From Halomarinibacterium sp041392205 (GTDB lineage Bacteria > Bacteroidota > Bacteroidia > Flavobacteriales > Flavobacteriaceae), in NCBI GenBank assembly GCA_041392205.1, contig JAWKMO010000008.1:84512-148511 (forward strand): a stretch of DNA of 64,000 nucleotides, given 5' to 3'. The position numbers and the translations under genes were made by a program. Shown here piece after piece: positions 19,161-27,794 of the stretch (position 1 is its first letter; every line of letters starts with the position of its first letter). The notes under the pieces are model-generated. The model searched no databases. It worked only from the letters and a program-made list of their open reading frames with translations, and was not told where the DNA came from.

Positions 19161-20614
19161 CTAAATCTTCAATCCTAAAGCTTCCTGCATTTTGTGAAAA
19201 CTTCAGAATAATAAATTCTGCAGGGCGTACTACAGCCGATTCCAATTTCAACATTCATTCTTCCTTCCAGAATGTCTAAAGCGGTCATAGTTTCGCCTAA
19301 CCCTACACGTACAAAGAAGGCTTGTTCTGGCTTAGCTCCAGCCAAAGCTCCTGCTCGCCATTGTAGCGTTAAGAAATTTTCAATCATAGCGCGTACTTTT
19401 ACCCAAGTATTTTTATCGTTGGGTTCAAAGACAAACTGTTCGGTTGCTTTTTTAATGGATTCTTCAGCCATATTGAAAAAGCGGCGTACTGGCACATAGC
19501 GCCATTCGTTATCGTTTCCTGCCAGCGTTCTTGCTCCCCAAACCAAAATTCCTTTACCGGCAAACGAACGGATGGCATTAATGGATTTTCCAGAGGTGTG
19601 TATATTTAAATCTTCTTGTTGCTCGTGTGTAATATTAATGGTTGTAGCCATACAACTATTAACCGATTCATTAGCGGGAGCTTTCCAAACCCCTCGATTA
19701 CTATCTACTCGCGCACAAATTCCTGCTATAGCGGGAGAAGGAGTAAGGGTCACTGTTTTCTTTTCAATTTCAAGTTTTAATTGATTGTACACGACCAAAT
19801 CGAAGGCAGGATCTGTACTGTCTGCTAATAAATCTAAGGTAGCCGTGTCAAATGTTCCAGCAACGGTAGTAGGTGTTTCATCGGTAACATCGTGGGAAAT
19901 CACAATAGCAGACTCATTGTAAAAGTAGTTATACACTGTTTTTAAATAAGGGTGATATGCGGCTCCATATTTTAAAAGATCGGTACCATTACCTAAGGTA
20001 GCACTGGCTCGTAAAGTAGCACTATCGTTATTATACATATCGATTAATGTAAAGCGATCGCCCAATTTTTGACTTTGGGTAAGGGCTCTATTCATAAGAG
20101 TGTAGTAATTTGCTGCGGTTCCTATTCCTTTGGCATCTGGAAATACAAATAGAGTTGGTTCATCATAGGCTTCTACTGCATTTAAGCCGGTGGTGAGTTC
20201 GGTAAGGCTTACGGTTCCTGCACCCGTAACAAAATCATTTACTGAAACGACATAGCAAGGACCACCGCCATTGTCAAAATACATACGCATGGCATAATGC
20301 ATGACGTACGGACTGGTAGCTCCTACCGTAACGGTGATGTTTCTGTTTAAAACCACAGTAGGCGCTGCACTGTTAATGGTATCGTCGATAGTTACTGTAA
20401 TATTGGATTCGTTTTCCGATTTTCCAAAGTAGGATTCATACTCCAAAAGGGAAGTAATTCGGGTGGGGATGTTGGTTAGACTTTCCCCATTTTTTTCTGC
20501 TTTTTCGGTATATCCAATAAATGCCGGAATAGCGGTTTCTACTTGCGCCACCGAGGGAGGAAAGACCGAAATCTCTTCTACATAGACGCCTGGCGTTTTA
20601 TACGTTGTTGCCAT
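19161..20614 (-). CDS. eCIS tail-sheath protein; last ~30 codons frame-shifted
   Basis: MATTYKTPGVYVEEISVFPP is the classic contractile-sheath N-terminus. The C-terminal domain is clear (NFLTLQWRAGALAGAKPEQA, then RVGLGETMTALDILEGRMNV). The open frame ends at 19175 after an odd tail (GIGCSTPCRIYYSEVF). Shifting frame at about 19235 and again at a short A run near 19198 restores AVVRPAEFIILKFS, then MQEALGLKI and a stop at 19161, the normal sheath ending. The sheath contracts to drive the tube. Only one sheath gene is present in the window. The gene starts 10 bp after the 290-residue gene. Confidence 0.85.
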
Positions 20615-20624
20615 AATTTAAAAT

Positions 20625-21497
20625 TTAGTTAATAAAAATTTCTGAAATTGTTTTTATAATATTTCCACCGCCATCTTTTTCAAAAACAAGGCGATAGGGT
20701 TGGGCCGAAGGCCTTTCTTTACTGTCGAATGAGTAGCCAACAATTCCATTTTTAACTAATGGAAGCGTTGTTGGGTCTGTGGAATGTATAAGGCTATTAT
20801 CTATAGGGTTTATATAATTCCAAATGGTCAATCTATTTGCCATCTGAATTTTATAGATGGGAGCCGTATTTTGAATAGTTCCATCTCCGTTTAAGATATT
20901 TCGTGCATTTCCATCTATTATCGTGGTATCATCTCCAGCCATTTCTAAATGCACAACTGCAAAAAGCCCAATGCGTTCTTTTTCTGAAATACTCTCAAAA
21001 AAACTTTCGTAAGTAGCCTGCGACATTATAAAATCCTCGATAGGATTCGTAGTGCTTTCTAAATCTATATAGGTAAAGCTTCCTCCTTCAGTACTTGGTT
21101 TTTTATTTGAAAAGAAATAAGGAATGCTAGGATTTGCCGCTACGGTGGAATAGTTTTCAAAGAAAGAGTCTGTTACATAAACTAAAAACAAAACACTCTC
21201 TGTTTGTGCCAATGGAATATAAGGTTGAAAGATTCCACTACTGGGAGCAGTTTCTTGAGCACTAACAAAAAGTGAAATCCCGGAGGTAGTAGTTTTTAAA
21301 ATTATTTTTTGCCCTTGAAGTTTTTGTCTTGTTTGTTCGGAAGGTAGTATTCTTAAAAAATTTTTGAAGTTATATTTTGAAAGTTGCCCCGCCTTTAAAG
21401 TTGGAGTATCGTCAAATGGTGTAGCACCATCATTCAAAAAGTAATGATGGTAGAGGTTGAAATCGAGCAGTTTTTTATAGATTATCTGAAAACTCAT
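20625..21497 (-). CDS. eCIS-locus protein of unknown function
   Basis: 290 residues, ATG start. It opens MSFQIIYKKLLDFNLYHHYF, followed by LKAGQLSKYNFKNFLRILPS, and ends with beta-rich segments (PYRLVFEKDGGGNIIKTISE). No domain was recognised. It lies between the DUF4255 and sheath genes (5 and 10 bp gaps), a place where Bacteroidota eCIS loci carry cap or cap-adaptor genes. That role is inferred from position only. Confidence 0.6.
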   Translation of the reverse strand: MSFQIIYKKLLDFNLYHHYFLNDGATPFDDTPTLKAGQLSKYNFKNFLRILPSEQTRQKLQGQKIILKTTTSGISLFVSAQETAPSSGIFQPYIPLAQTESVLFLVYVTDSFFENYSTVAANPSIPYFFSNKKPSTEGGSFTYIDLESTTNPIEDFIMSQATYESFFESISEKERIGLFAVVHLEMAGDDTTIIDGNARNILNGDGTIQNTAPIYKIQMANRLTIWNYINPIDNSLIHSTDPTTLPLVKNGIVGYSFDSKERPSAQPYRLVFEKDGGGNIIKTISEIFIN

Positions 21498-21502
21498 TCG
21501 TA

Positions 21503-22108
21503 TTAATTTACAGGGTGTTTTGTTTGGTTTTCCAATATTCCTTCAATTTCTGTAATGGCACTTCCTTTTTTAACAATCGAAGTTCCTTTAACTATAACAA
21601 TACTTACTTTATACATCACACTAGGGACAGATTTCCCTCCCAACGTGCCCCACACATAATTAAGCTGTTCGAAAGTGGGGGTGTATAGATCTACTATAAA
21701 CTTAAACTCCCTTACGTTATCCAATGCTGTGATGGTAGGATTTAATGGGGTGTTTAATTGGGTGAAAACTTTTTTATCCTGAAAAAATTCGATAATGGTA
21801 GAAATTGCAGTAATGGATTTTGTATACATTCCTCTATTTGCCGAAAAAAGCAAATAAAGATTAAGATTAATGGGCTTGTTTTTATATTCGTAACTCCCAT
21901 TTTTAAAATTAACGTTGGGAAGATTTTTCATGCTAATCTCCTCTTCAATATTGATTAAAGAAAGCACTACTTTGTCATTCATGGTCGTGATGTCTGTATC
22001 TTCCATCTTAGCGATATTTTCAAGAACCACCAAATTGGTTTCTGAAAGTTTGTTTTCCAAAAAGAGGGATACTTGATCTTTTATTATTTCTAAAGTCTCG
22101 TAAATCAT
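21503..22108 (-). CDS. DUF4255 / Pvc16_N tail-terminator (cap) protein (Afp16-like)
   Basis: 201 residues, first gene of the operon. The N-terminal helix-strand pattern (MIYETLEIIKDQVSLFLENK; DKVVLSLINIEEEISMKN) and the C-terminal YVWGTLGGKSVPSVMYKVSI are typical of DUF4255 proteins. The Afp16/Pvc16 group caps the distal end of sheath and tube and controls length. It is preceded by an AT-rich spacer and, further upstream, a terminator at 22201-22221 that separates it from rluA. No confident promoter was found in 22109-22190. Confidence 0.8.
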   Translation of the reverse strand: MIYETLEIIKDQVSLFLENKLSETNLVVLENIAKMEDTDITTMNDKVVLSLINIEEEISMKNLPNVNFKNGSYEYKNKPINLNLYLLFSANRGMYTKSITAISTIIEFFQDKKVFTQLNTPLNPTITALDNVREFKFIVDLYTPTFEQLNYVWGTLGGKSVPSVMYKVSIVIVKGTSIVKKGSAITEIEGILENQTKHPVN

Positions 22109-22463
22109 GATTTTAAAGAAGCGCTAATTTTATATGCAAGAACACTTCAAATCTATGACTTAACTAATTGAAAATCAACAGTTGAATGCCTATAAAAAAA
22201 AGGGGAAACCCCTGTTTTTTTCTCGGGGATTTCCCTAAGTACTTTGATAATTGCAATAAAATATGCTTCTACAAGCGTATTTTATTTATAAGTCTGAAAA
22301 TTTAAAGAAGGATTGTCTTGGGGGTAGTTATTACTAAAATGAAATAGAAAGGAATAGTCCAAAAGAAGCTTAAAATGATATCGTTCTAGGAAATAAATGA
22401 CTACTGTCATCCTTTTAGGAAGAACCCAATACCTAAGTATCATCTTTAAGAAAATGACCTTGT
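22109..22463. other. 355-bp intergenic region between rluA and the eCIS operon
   Basis: It holds the GC stem-loop at 22201-22213 and a second G/C-rich patch just after it. The rest is AT-rich. A minus-strand frame at 22282-22485 overlaps the end of rluA and has no recognisable features, so it is not called a gene. The eCIS operon promoter must lie here or just inside, but no clear TTG/TAnnTTTG pair is visible. Confidence 0.6.
22194..22221 (-). terminator. intrinsic terminator after rluA, possibly bidirectional
   Basis: The stem AGGGG-AAA-CCCCT (22201-22213) is flanked by an A run (22194-22200) and a T run (22215-22221). On the minus strand the hairpin is followed by seven Ts, fitting termination of panB-rluA transcription before the eCIS operon. 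Confidence 0.7.
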
Positions 22464-23153
22464 TTAATGGATCAAGGTATTCCAAATGGTTTCTTGTGGA
22501 GGTAATGCAATTACCTCTATAGGTTCTTTTTTAACGGGATGGATAAAACGGAGCATTCTTGCGTGTAAATGGATACTTCCGTCTTCATTACTTCTATCGA
22601 AACCGTATTTTACATCTCCTTTAATGGGGCAATTAATAGCAGCCAATTGTGAGCGGATTTGATGATGTCTTCCCGTTTCCAATTCAATTTCAAGAGCAAA
22701 GTAATTTTTAAGCTCTTTAATTATTTTGTAAGCTAAAATGGCTTTTTTACTATCCGGAACTTCTTTGAGGTATGCGTAGGACTTATTTTGTTTCGGATTT
22801 CTTTTTAGAAAATGAATTAAACGATCTTCCCTTTTAGGAGGGCTATTTTTTACCACAGCCCAATACGTTTTTTTGGTTTCCCGTTCAGAAAATAGCTTGT
22901 TCATTCTAGTCAGTGCCTTCGAAGTACGTGCAAAAACAACGATGCCACTAGTAGGTCTATCCAAACGATGTACTACTCCTAAAAAAACTTCGCCAGGTTT
23001 AGAATATTTTTTGCTAAGGTATTCCTTACTAATTTCTGAAAGAGGAATATCGCCCGTTTTATCCCCTTGCACAATGTCTCCGGGGCGTTTATTGACAATG
23101 AGTAAGTGATTGTCTTCGTAAAGAACTTCTAGATTTTCAGCGGTACTATGCAA
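22464..23153 (-). CDS. RluA-family rRNA/tRNA pseudouridine synthase
   Basis: 229 residues. The catalytic motif VVHRLDRPTSGIVVFARTSK contains the nucleophilic Asp of RluA-type enzymes. LEVLYEDNHLLIVNKRPGDI and ETGRHHQIRSQLAAINCPIK are also typical. There is no S4 domain, as in the short RluA/RluC-like subgroup. The start is a TTG at 23153: stops lie just upstream and no ATG precedes the conserved LEVLYEDNH. It follows panB by 12 bp, so the two are likely cotranscribed. The exact uridine target cannot be told. Confidence 0.85.
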   Translation of the reverse strand: MHSTAENLEVLYEDNHLLIVNKRPGDIVQGDKTGDIPLSEISKEYLSKKYSKPGEVFLGVVHRLDRPTSGIVVFARTSKALTRMNKLFSERETKKTYWAVVKNSPPKREDRLIHFLKRNPKQNKSYAYLKEVPDSKKAILAYKIIKELKNYFALEIELETGRHHQIRSQLAAINCPIKGDVKYGFDRSNEDGSIHLHARMLRFIHPVKKEPIEVIALPPQETIWNTLIH

Positions 23154-23165
23154 TGTGAATGATTA

Positions 23166-23984
23166 TTAATATTGCTCAGAATCACTTGGAAAATCCCTAC
23201 TTTTTACATCCGTAATATACTGCGTAAATGCATGGGACATGTCTGTATATAAGTCTAAATACCTTCTCAAAAACCGCGGACTAAACTCGTGGGTCATCCC
23301 TATCATATCGTGAGTGACTAAAACTTGTCCATCGACACCGCCACCGGCACCAATTCCTATTACAGGAATGCTAATGCTTTTGGCAACTGCTGAAGCTAGC
23401 TTGGCAGGAACTTTTTCAATCACAACGGCAAAACAACCTGCTTTTTCAAGCATGAGAGCGTCTTGTTTTAAGGTTTCGGCTTCCTCTTCTTCCTTAGCTC
23501 GAACGGTGTATGTTCCAAATTTATAAATGGATTGTGGGGTTAATCCCAAATGCCCCATCACAGGAATTCCCGCATTTAAAATGCGTTTTATAGATTCTTT
23601 AATTTCGCTTCCTCCTTCCATTTTAACCGCATGGGCACCACTTTCTTTCATAATACGTATGGCGGAACGAAGCGCCTCTTTGGGGTCGCTTTGGTAACTT
23701 CCAAAGGGTAAATCCACCACTACCAAACTACGCTCAATGGCACGTACTACTGCAGCCGCATGATAAATCATTTGGTCTAATGTTATGGGTAGTGTGGTCT
23801 CGTGTCCTGCCATTACGTTGGAGGCCGAATCCCCCACCAAAATTACATCCATCCCAGCGCGATCTACAATTTTTGCCATGGTATAATCGTAGGCAGTGAG
23901 CATGGCAATTTTTTCGCCATTCTTTTTCATATCCACCAAGGTTTTGGTGGTAATTCGTTTGTATTCTTTTTTTGCTGTGGACAT
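23166..23984 (-). CDS. panB: 3-methyl-2-oxobutanoate hydroxymethyltransferase
   Basis: 272 residues, full length for PanB. It makes ketopantoate from 2-oxoisovalerate and methylene-tetrahydrofolate in pantothenate/CoA synthesis. Conserved blocks are EKIAMLTAYDYTMAKIVDRA, ILVGDSASNVMAGHETTLPI, KMEGGSEIKE, GIPVMGHLGLTPQSIYKFGT and IPVIGIGAGGGVDGQVLVTH. It is divergent from the NTF2-like gene and upstream of rluA in one transcription unit, a common pairing in flavobacteria. Confidence 0.93.
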   Translation of the reverse strand: MSTAKKEYKRITTKTLVDMKKNGEKIAMLTAYDYTMAKIVDRAGMDVILVGDSASNVMAGHETTLPITLDQMIYHAAAVVRAIERSLVVVDLPFGSYQSDPKEALRSAIRIMKESGAHAVKMEGGSEIKESIKRILNAGIPVMGHLGLTPQSIYKFGTYTVRAKEEEEAETLKQDALMLEKAGCFAVVIEKVPAKLASAVAKSISIPVIGIGAGGGVDGQVLVTHDMIGMTHEFSPRFLRRYLDLYTDMSHAFTQYITDVKSRDFPSDSEQY

Positions 23985-24012
23985 AGTGTAACGTATTGAG
24001 TGGTAAAAGTAC

Positions 24013-24020
24013 TAATTTTG
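24013..24020 (+). promoter_or_regulatory. candidate -7 box (TAATTTTG)
   Basis: Matches the Bacteroidota -7 consensus TAnnTTTG, 25 bp before the ATG of the secreted NTF2-like gene. A TTG lies upstream at 23996 but its spacing is short, so the call is weak. Confidence 0.4.
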
Positions 24021-24044
24021 GTATTCAATCTTTAATTCTATGTT

Positions 24045-24506
24045 ATGAAGTTGCTATTTACAGTTTTGTTCGTTTCTATTTCTACATTTACTTTTTCTCA
24101 AAACTCTTTTTCTGAAAATGATGCCAAACAGCTTATTAATACTTTTTTTGAAGGGTTTCATAAAGGCGATACCCTCCTCATGAAAAGTGTGATGGTGGAA
24201 AACTTGCCCAATCAAACAGTTTTTACCAATAAAGAAGGAAAAGCACAAGTGGTGGATGGCAATATATCTGAATTTTTAAAAGCCATTGCCAATCGTCCAG
24301 CCGACCAAGTTTGGGAAGAAAAATTGTTGGATTACAAAGTACAAATAGACGGTAATCTTGCCCACGTATGGACACCCTACGAGTTTTGGTTTAATGGAAG
24401 TTTTAGCCATTGTGGTGCCAATGCTTTTACATTGGGTAAAGCGGATGATGGATGGAAAATCCTACATTTAATAGATTCGCGAAGGAGAGAGGGGTGTAGG
24501 GATTAA
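24045..24506 (+). CDS. secreted NTF2/SnoaL-like protein
   Basis: 153 residues with a Sec signal peptide (MKLLFTVLFVSISTFTFSQN, cleavage near residue 19). The mature part has the NTF2-like pattern: a helix AKQLINTFFEGFHKGDTLLM, a strand segment VDGNISEFLKAIANRP, then LAHVWTPYEFWFNGSFSHCG and GWKILHLIDSRRREG. Members of this fold are periplasmic or lipoprotein nuclear-transport-factor-2-like proteins, mostly without a known reaction. It overlaps the 3' end of the convergent sdaA by 4 bp. Confidence 0.75.
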   Translation: MKLLFTVLFVSISTFTFSQNSFSENDAKQLINTFFEGFHKGDTLLMKSVMVENLPNQTVFTNKEGKAQVVDGNISEFLKAIANRPADQVWEEKLLDYKVQIDGNLAHVWTPYEFWFNGSFSHCGANAFTLGKADDGWKILHLIDSRRREGCRD

Positions 24507-25939
24507 CAATCACTCACATTCACCTGCACGGCAAGTCCGCCTTCACTGGTTTCTTTGTATTTTGAAGTCATGTCCTTGGCGGTTTCCCACATGGTTTTAA
24601 TCACTTTATCCAAGGGTACTTTTGCTTTGGTGGGGTCTGCATCTAGTGCCATTTCGCAGGCATTAATGGCTTTGATGGCACCCATGGCATTACGTTCAAT
24701 ACAAGGGATTTGCACCAATCCAGCAATGGGGTCGCAAGTAAGTCCTAAGTGATGTTCCATAGCTATTTCGGCAGCCATTAAAGCTTGAGCAGGAGTGCCG
24801 CCCATGAGTTCGGTTAAGGCACCTGCAGCCATGGCAGAGGAAACTCCAATTTCGGCTTGGCACCCCCCCAAAGCGGCACTTATAGTCGCCCCTTTTTTGA
24901 AAATACTACCTATTTCGCCGGCTACCAATAGAAATTTCTTGACATCGTCAAAATTAGCATCGTGGTTCTCAATGACCATATAATACATCAAAACGGCTGG
25001 GATTACGCCTGCGCTTCCGTTGGTAGGTGCTGTTACTACGCGTCCCAAAGAGGCATTCACTTCGTTTACGGCTAAGGCAAAACAAGAAACCCATTTTAGG
25101 ATTTGCCGAAATTTTACTTCGGTATCGCGAATAGCCGCAATCCATTCAACTGCATTACTATATTTTTTATCACCAATAAGGGTTTTGTGCGTGTCGTAGG
25201 CACGGCGGCGTACGTTTAATCCGCCAGGGAGAGTCCCTTCGGTGTGGCAACCTACATACATAGAATCCAGCATGACCTCCCAAATGGCTTTAAATTTTGC
25301 GTCGATGCGCTTTGGATCTCGTATGGAGAGTTCATTTTGATACACAATCTCGCTAATGGTCTTTTTTTCATTATCACAATACGCTTGTAACTCTAAAGCT
25401 GTGTGCGTGGGAAACGGAAAGTGGTTAAATTTTTCCACTTGTATTTTAGCTCTTTTTCGTTCCTCTTGAACAATAAATCCGCCGCCAATAGAGTAGTAGG
25501 TTTCTTTCTTTTTTTGCCCGTTGCGAAGTGTGGCTTCAAAGGTGATTCCGTTAGGGTGAAAGGGGAGAAATTTTCTATGGAAGGTAATGTCTTCTGAAAA
25601 TGAAAAAGGAATGGGCTTTTCGTTGTTCAGTAATAATTCATTCGATTTTTTTAAGCCATCTATTTCTTTCTGAATCTTTTCAATAGGAAAGGTAACGGGG
25701 TCTGCACCCAACAATCCCATAACTACGGCAATATCGGTTGCATGACCTTTTCCGGTTAAGGAAAGGGAGCCGTATAAATTTACATTTACACTGGCAACGC
25801 TGGTAAAGAGTTCCAATTGTTGCAATTTCTCAATCCAAGCTTTGGCCGCACGCCAAGGACCTAGTGTGTGGGAGCTAGAGGGGCCTACCCCAATGGATAA
25901 CATATCGAAAACGCTAATACTTTCCATGGCTTGACTCAT
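24503..25939 (-). CDS. sdaA: L-serine ammonia-lyase (iron-sulfur type)
   Basis: 478 residues, single-chain form with the beta (regulatory) and alpha (catalytic) parts fused. It deaminates L-serine to pyruvate and ammonia. SVFDMLSIGVGPSSSHTLGP is the beta-domain signature, and CHTEGTLPGGLNVRRRAYDT precedes the alpha domain. The cluster-binding Cys residues are visible in LGGCQAEIGVSSAMAAGALT, HHLGLTCDPIAGLVQIPC and nearby. A perfect -7 box lies at the start codon, so the mRNA may be nearly leaderless. It is divergent from umuD. Confidence 0.93.
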   Translation of the reverse strand: MSQAMESISVFDMLSIGVGPSSSHTLGPWRAAKAWIEKLQQLELFTSVASVNVNLYGSLSLTGKGHATDIAVVMGLLGADPVTFPIEKIQKEIDGLKKSNELLLNNEKPIPFSFSEDITFHRKFLPFHPNGITFEATLRNGQKKKETYYSIGGGFIVQEERKRAKIQVEKFNHFPFPTHTALELQAYCDNEKKTISEIVYQNELSIRDPKRIDAKFKAIWEVMLDSMYVGCHTEGTLPGGLNVRRRAYDTHKTLIGDKKYSNAVEWIAAIRDTEVKFRQILKWVSCFALAVNEVNASLGRVVTAPTNGSAGVIPAVLMYYMVIENHDANFDDVKKFLLVAGEIGSIFKKGATISAALGGCQAEIGVSSAMAAGALTELMGGTPAQALMAAEIAMEHHLGLTCDPIAGLVQIPCIERNAMGAIKAINACEMALDADPTKAKVPLDKVIKTMWETAKDMTSKYKETSEGGLAVQVNVSDC

Positions 25940-25943
25940 ACTA

Positions 25944-25951
25944 CAAAGGTA
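25944..25951 (-). promoter_or_regulatory. candidate -7 box for sdaA (TACCTTTG)
   Basis: A perfect TAnnTTTG match on the minus strand, 4 bp upstream of the sdaA ATG at 25939. Transcription would begin at or very near the start codon. No clear -33 element is seen at the expected distance. Confidence 0.45.
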
Positions 25952-25983
25952 AATTTCTTTTTGGGATTTTTGTTGAAAAATAA

Positions 25984-26023
25984 TTTGGAATAATTCCTAA
26001 AATGTATTTGGAATATTTCCTAA
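25984..26023 (+). promoter_or_regulatory. paired operator-like repeats upstream of the umuDC-like operon
   Basis: Two near-identical 18-bp blocks, TTTGGAATAATTCCTAAA and TTTGGAATATTTCCTAAT, start at 25984 and 26007. Each contains a dyad (GGAAT-A-ATTCC at 25987-25997; GGAA-TAT-TTCC at 26010-26020). Centres are 23 bp apart, about two helical turns, and the second ends 10 bp before the umuD-like ATG. They look like a regulator-binding pair, possibly for SOS control, but the regulator is unknown. Confidence 0.5.
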
Positions 26024-26032
26024 TTTTGAATT

Positions 26033-26398
26033 ATGCAAACACTGTCTTCAGGGAAAATACAACGAGTGACTCACAGGCATGTCGCCGAAGTCTCCAAACA
26101 AACGGGGTTTCCTAGTGCTGCAACGCATTATTTGGAAGTGCCTATCGATTTAAATAAAGAACTTATCCACAATAAAGAGGCTACCTTTTTTGTGCGTATT
26201 GAAGGCCATGAGTGGGCAAAACTAGGGATTAAAAATGGCGATGTGTTGATTATTGACCGCTCAATTTCTCCCCAGAAAAACCGATTGGCATTAATTGTAG
26301 AAGACGGCGCATTTGCGATACAACGGATGCCCGATTCTAAAGAAAATGAAATCTGTGTTTGGGGAATTATTACTTATGTAATTAATCGCACAGTATGA
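26033..26398 (+). CDS. UmuD-like protein lacking the Ser-Lys catalytic dyad
   Basis: 121 residues, alignable end to end with UmuD: TGFPSAATHYLEVPIDLNKE, ATFFVRIEG, GIKNGDVLIIDRS and VWGIITYVI. UmuD self-cleaves with a Ser in the GDSM motif and a Lys about 37 residues later. Here the motif reads GHEW, with Glu60 at the Ser position, and the Lys position is Gln97 (FAIQRM). The protein therefore should not cleave itself or others. It overlaps the polymerase gene by 4 bp (ATGA), so the two are translationally coupled. It may work as a permanently full-length partner of the UmuC-like polymerase. Confidence 0.8.
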   Translation: MQTLSSGKIQRVTHRHVAEVSKQTGFPSAATHYLEVPIDLNKELIHNKEATFFVRIEGHEWAKLGIKNGDVLIIDRSISPQKNRLALIVEDGAFAIQRMPDSKENEICVWGIITYVINRTV

Positions 26399-27669
26399 TA
26401 GCCATGATTGATTGCAATAGTTTTTACGCTTCTTGCGAGCAGGTGTTTCGTCCCGATTTGTGGGGAAAACCTGTAGTAGTTTTGAGTAATAACGACGGCT
26501 GTGTGATTGCTGCCAATAAAGAAGCGAAGGCGTTAACGGATATCCCTATGTTTGAACCGGTGTTTAAAATAAAGGATGTCTTGCTGAAGAACAACGTGAC
26601 GTTTTTTTCGTCTAATTATACCTTGTATGGCGATATGTCGCAACGAGTCATGAATATTTTGGAAACTTTTTCGCCTCAAGTGGAAGTGTATAGCATCGAT
26701 GAGGCTTTTGTAAGTTTGGAGGGGATGAAATATCACAATTTGCATGAATATGGCCATCAAATAAAAGACACTATTTTGCAGTATTTGGGGCTGCCTGTGG
26801 GCGTGGGGATGGCTCCTACGAAGGTCTTGGCAAAATTGGCTAATAAAATTTCAAAAAAAATTGAAGCGCATCAACATGTGTATGTCATAGATACCGAAGA
26901 AAAACGCATCGAAGCCCTCAAATGGGCCAAGATTGGCGATATTTGGGGGATTGGTGGAAAACACGCCCGTAGGTTGAAAAATATTGGCGTTTTTACGGGC
27001 TACGATTTTACCCAATTGCCCTTATCCTGGGTGCGAAAGGAAATGACGGTGGTGGGGGAGCGCTTGTGGCGCGAAATGAGGGGCGAATCATGTTTGGATT
27101 TTAGAACCCTCCCAAAGAAGAAAAAAGCCATTGGTACGGCTAAGTCGTTTGGAGTAAAATTGGAAGATTTAGGGCGTATTGAAGAAGCGTGCGCCTATTA
27201 TATTAGTGAGGTAGCCGAAGTCCTTCGTGCGCAACAATCCTGTGCCAGTTATGTGCAGGTATTTGTGATTACCAATTACCATAGTAACGTGGATAAGCAA
27301 TATTCCAAAAGTATGTTGGCAACGATGCCTATTCCTACCAACAATACCTTTGCGCTTATCACCGAAGCTCGTAAGGCATTACATAAAATCTACAAACCTG
27401 GCTATCGTTATAAAAAAGTGGGAGTCAATTTATTGGGAATTATCCCGCAGGAGTATGTACAGGGCAATTTGTTTGAAACCCCTCCCAAAACCCAAAACCC
27501 CAATCTCATTAAAGTGTTTGATGCTATCAATATGAAATACGGAAAATCCACTGTGGCCTCTGCTATGATTGGTACCCGCATTAACGAATGGGAATTGATT
27601 AAAAAAGAACGCAGTCCACGGTATACGACACAGTGGGGAGAGGTGTTGAAAATAAGAAGTAGTAATTAG
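26395..27669 (+). CDS. UmuC-like Y-family DNA polymerase
   Basis: 424 residues, full length. Active-site motifs are visible: MIDCNSFYASCEQVF, NNDGCVIAANKEAKAL and VYSIDEAFVSLEG (the SIDE carboxylates). The HhH region reads KWAKIGDIWGIGGKHARRL. The C-terminal tail (SPRYTTQWGEVLKIR) matches the short domain typical of UmuC rather than DinB. With the UmuD-like partner it would form a translesion polymerase of the Pol V type, induced by DNA damage. The start overlaps the umuD-like stop. Confidence 0.9.
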   Translation: MIAMIDCNSFYASCEQVFRPDLWGKPVVVLSNNDGCVIAANKEAKALTDIPMFEPVFKIKDVLLKNNVTFFSSNYTLYGDMSQRVMNILETFSPQVEVYSIDEAFVSLEGMKYHNLHEYGHQIKDTILQYLGLPVGVGMAPTKVLAKLANKISKKIEAHQHVYVIDTEEKRIEALKWAKIGDIWGIGGKHARRLKNIGVFTGYDFTQLPLSWVRKEMTVVGERLWREMRGESCLDFRTLPKKKKAIGTAKSFGVKLEDLGRIEEACAYYISEVAEVLRAQQSCASYVQVFVITNYHSNVDKQYSKSMLATMPIPTNNTFALITEARKALHKIYKPGYRYKKVGVNLLGIIPQEYVQGNLFETPPKTQNPNLIKVFDAINMKYGKSTVASAMIGTRINEWELIKKERSPRYTTQWGEVLKIRSSN

Positions 27670-27794
27670 TGGGCATGGAGTTATTAAGAAGCATTTAAAA
27701 TTAAAAAAAGTGTTGAGAAATAATTGATAAGTAGAATTTGTCTAAATAGTAAAACATTGAAAATCTTTGTAAATTTCCAAATTAAGTTTATAAT

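Noticed and set aside
1..22108. Prophage or type VI secretion system
   Set aside because: No capsid, terminase, integrase or TssJLM membrane-complex genes are seen. DUF4157, DUF4255, DUF5908 and the CIS tape-measure protein indicate eCIS.
22282..22485. Minus-strand frame of 67 residues after rluA
   Set aside because: It starts inside the end of rluA, has no ribosome-binding context, domain or composition typical of a gene, and lies before the terminator.
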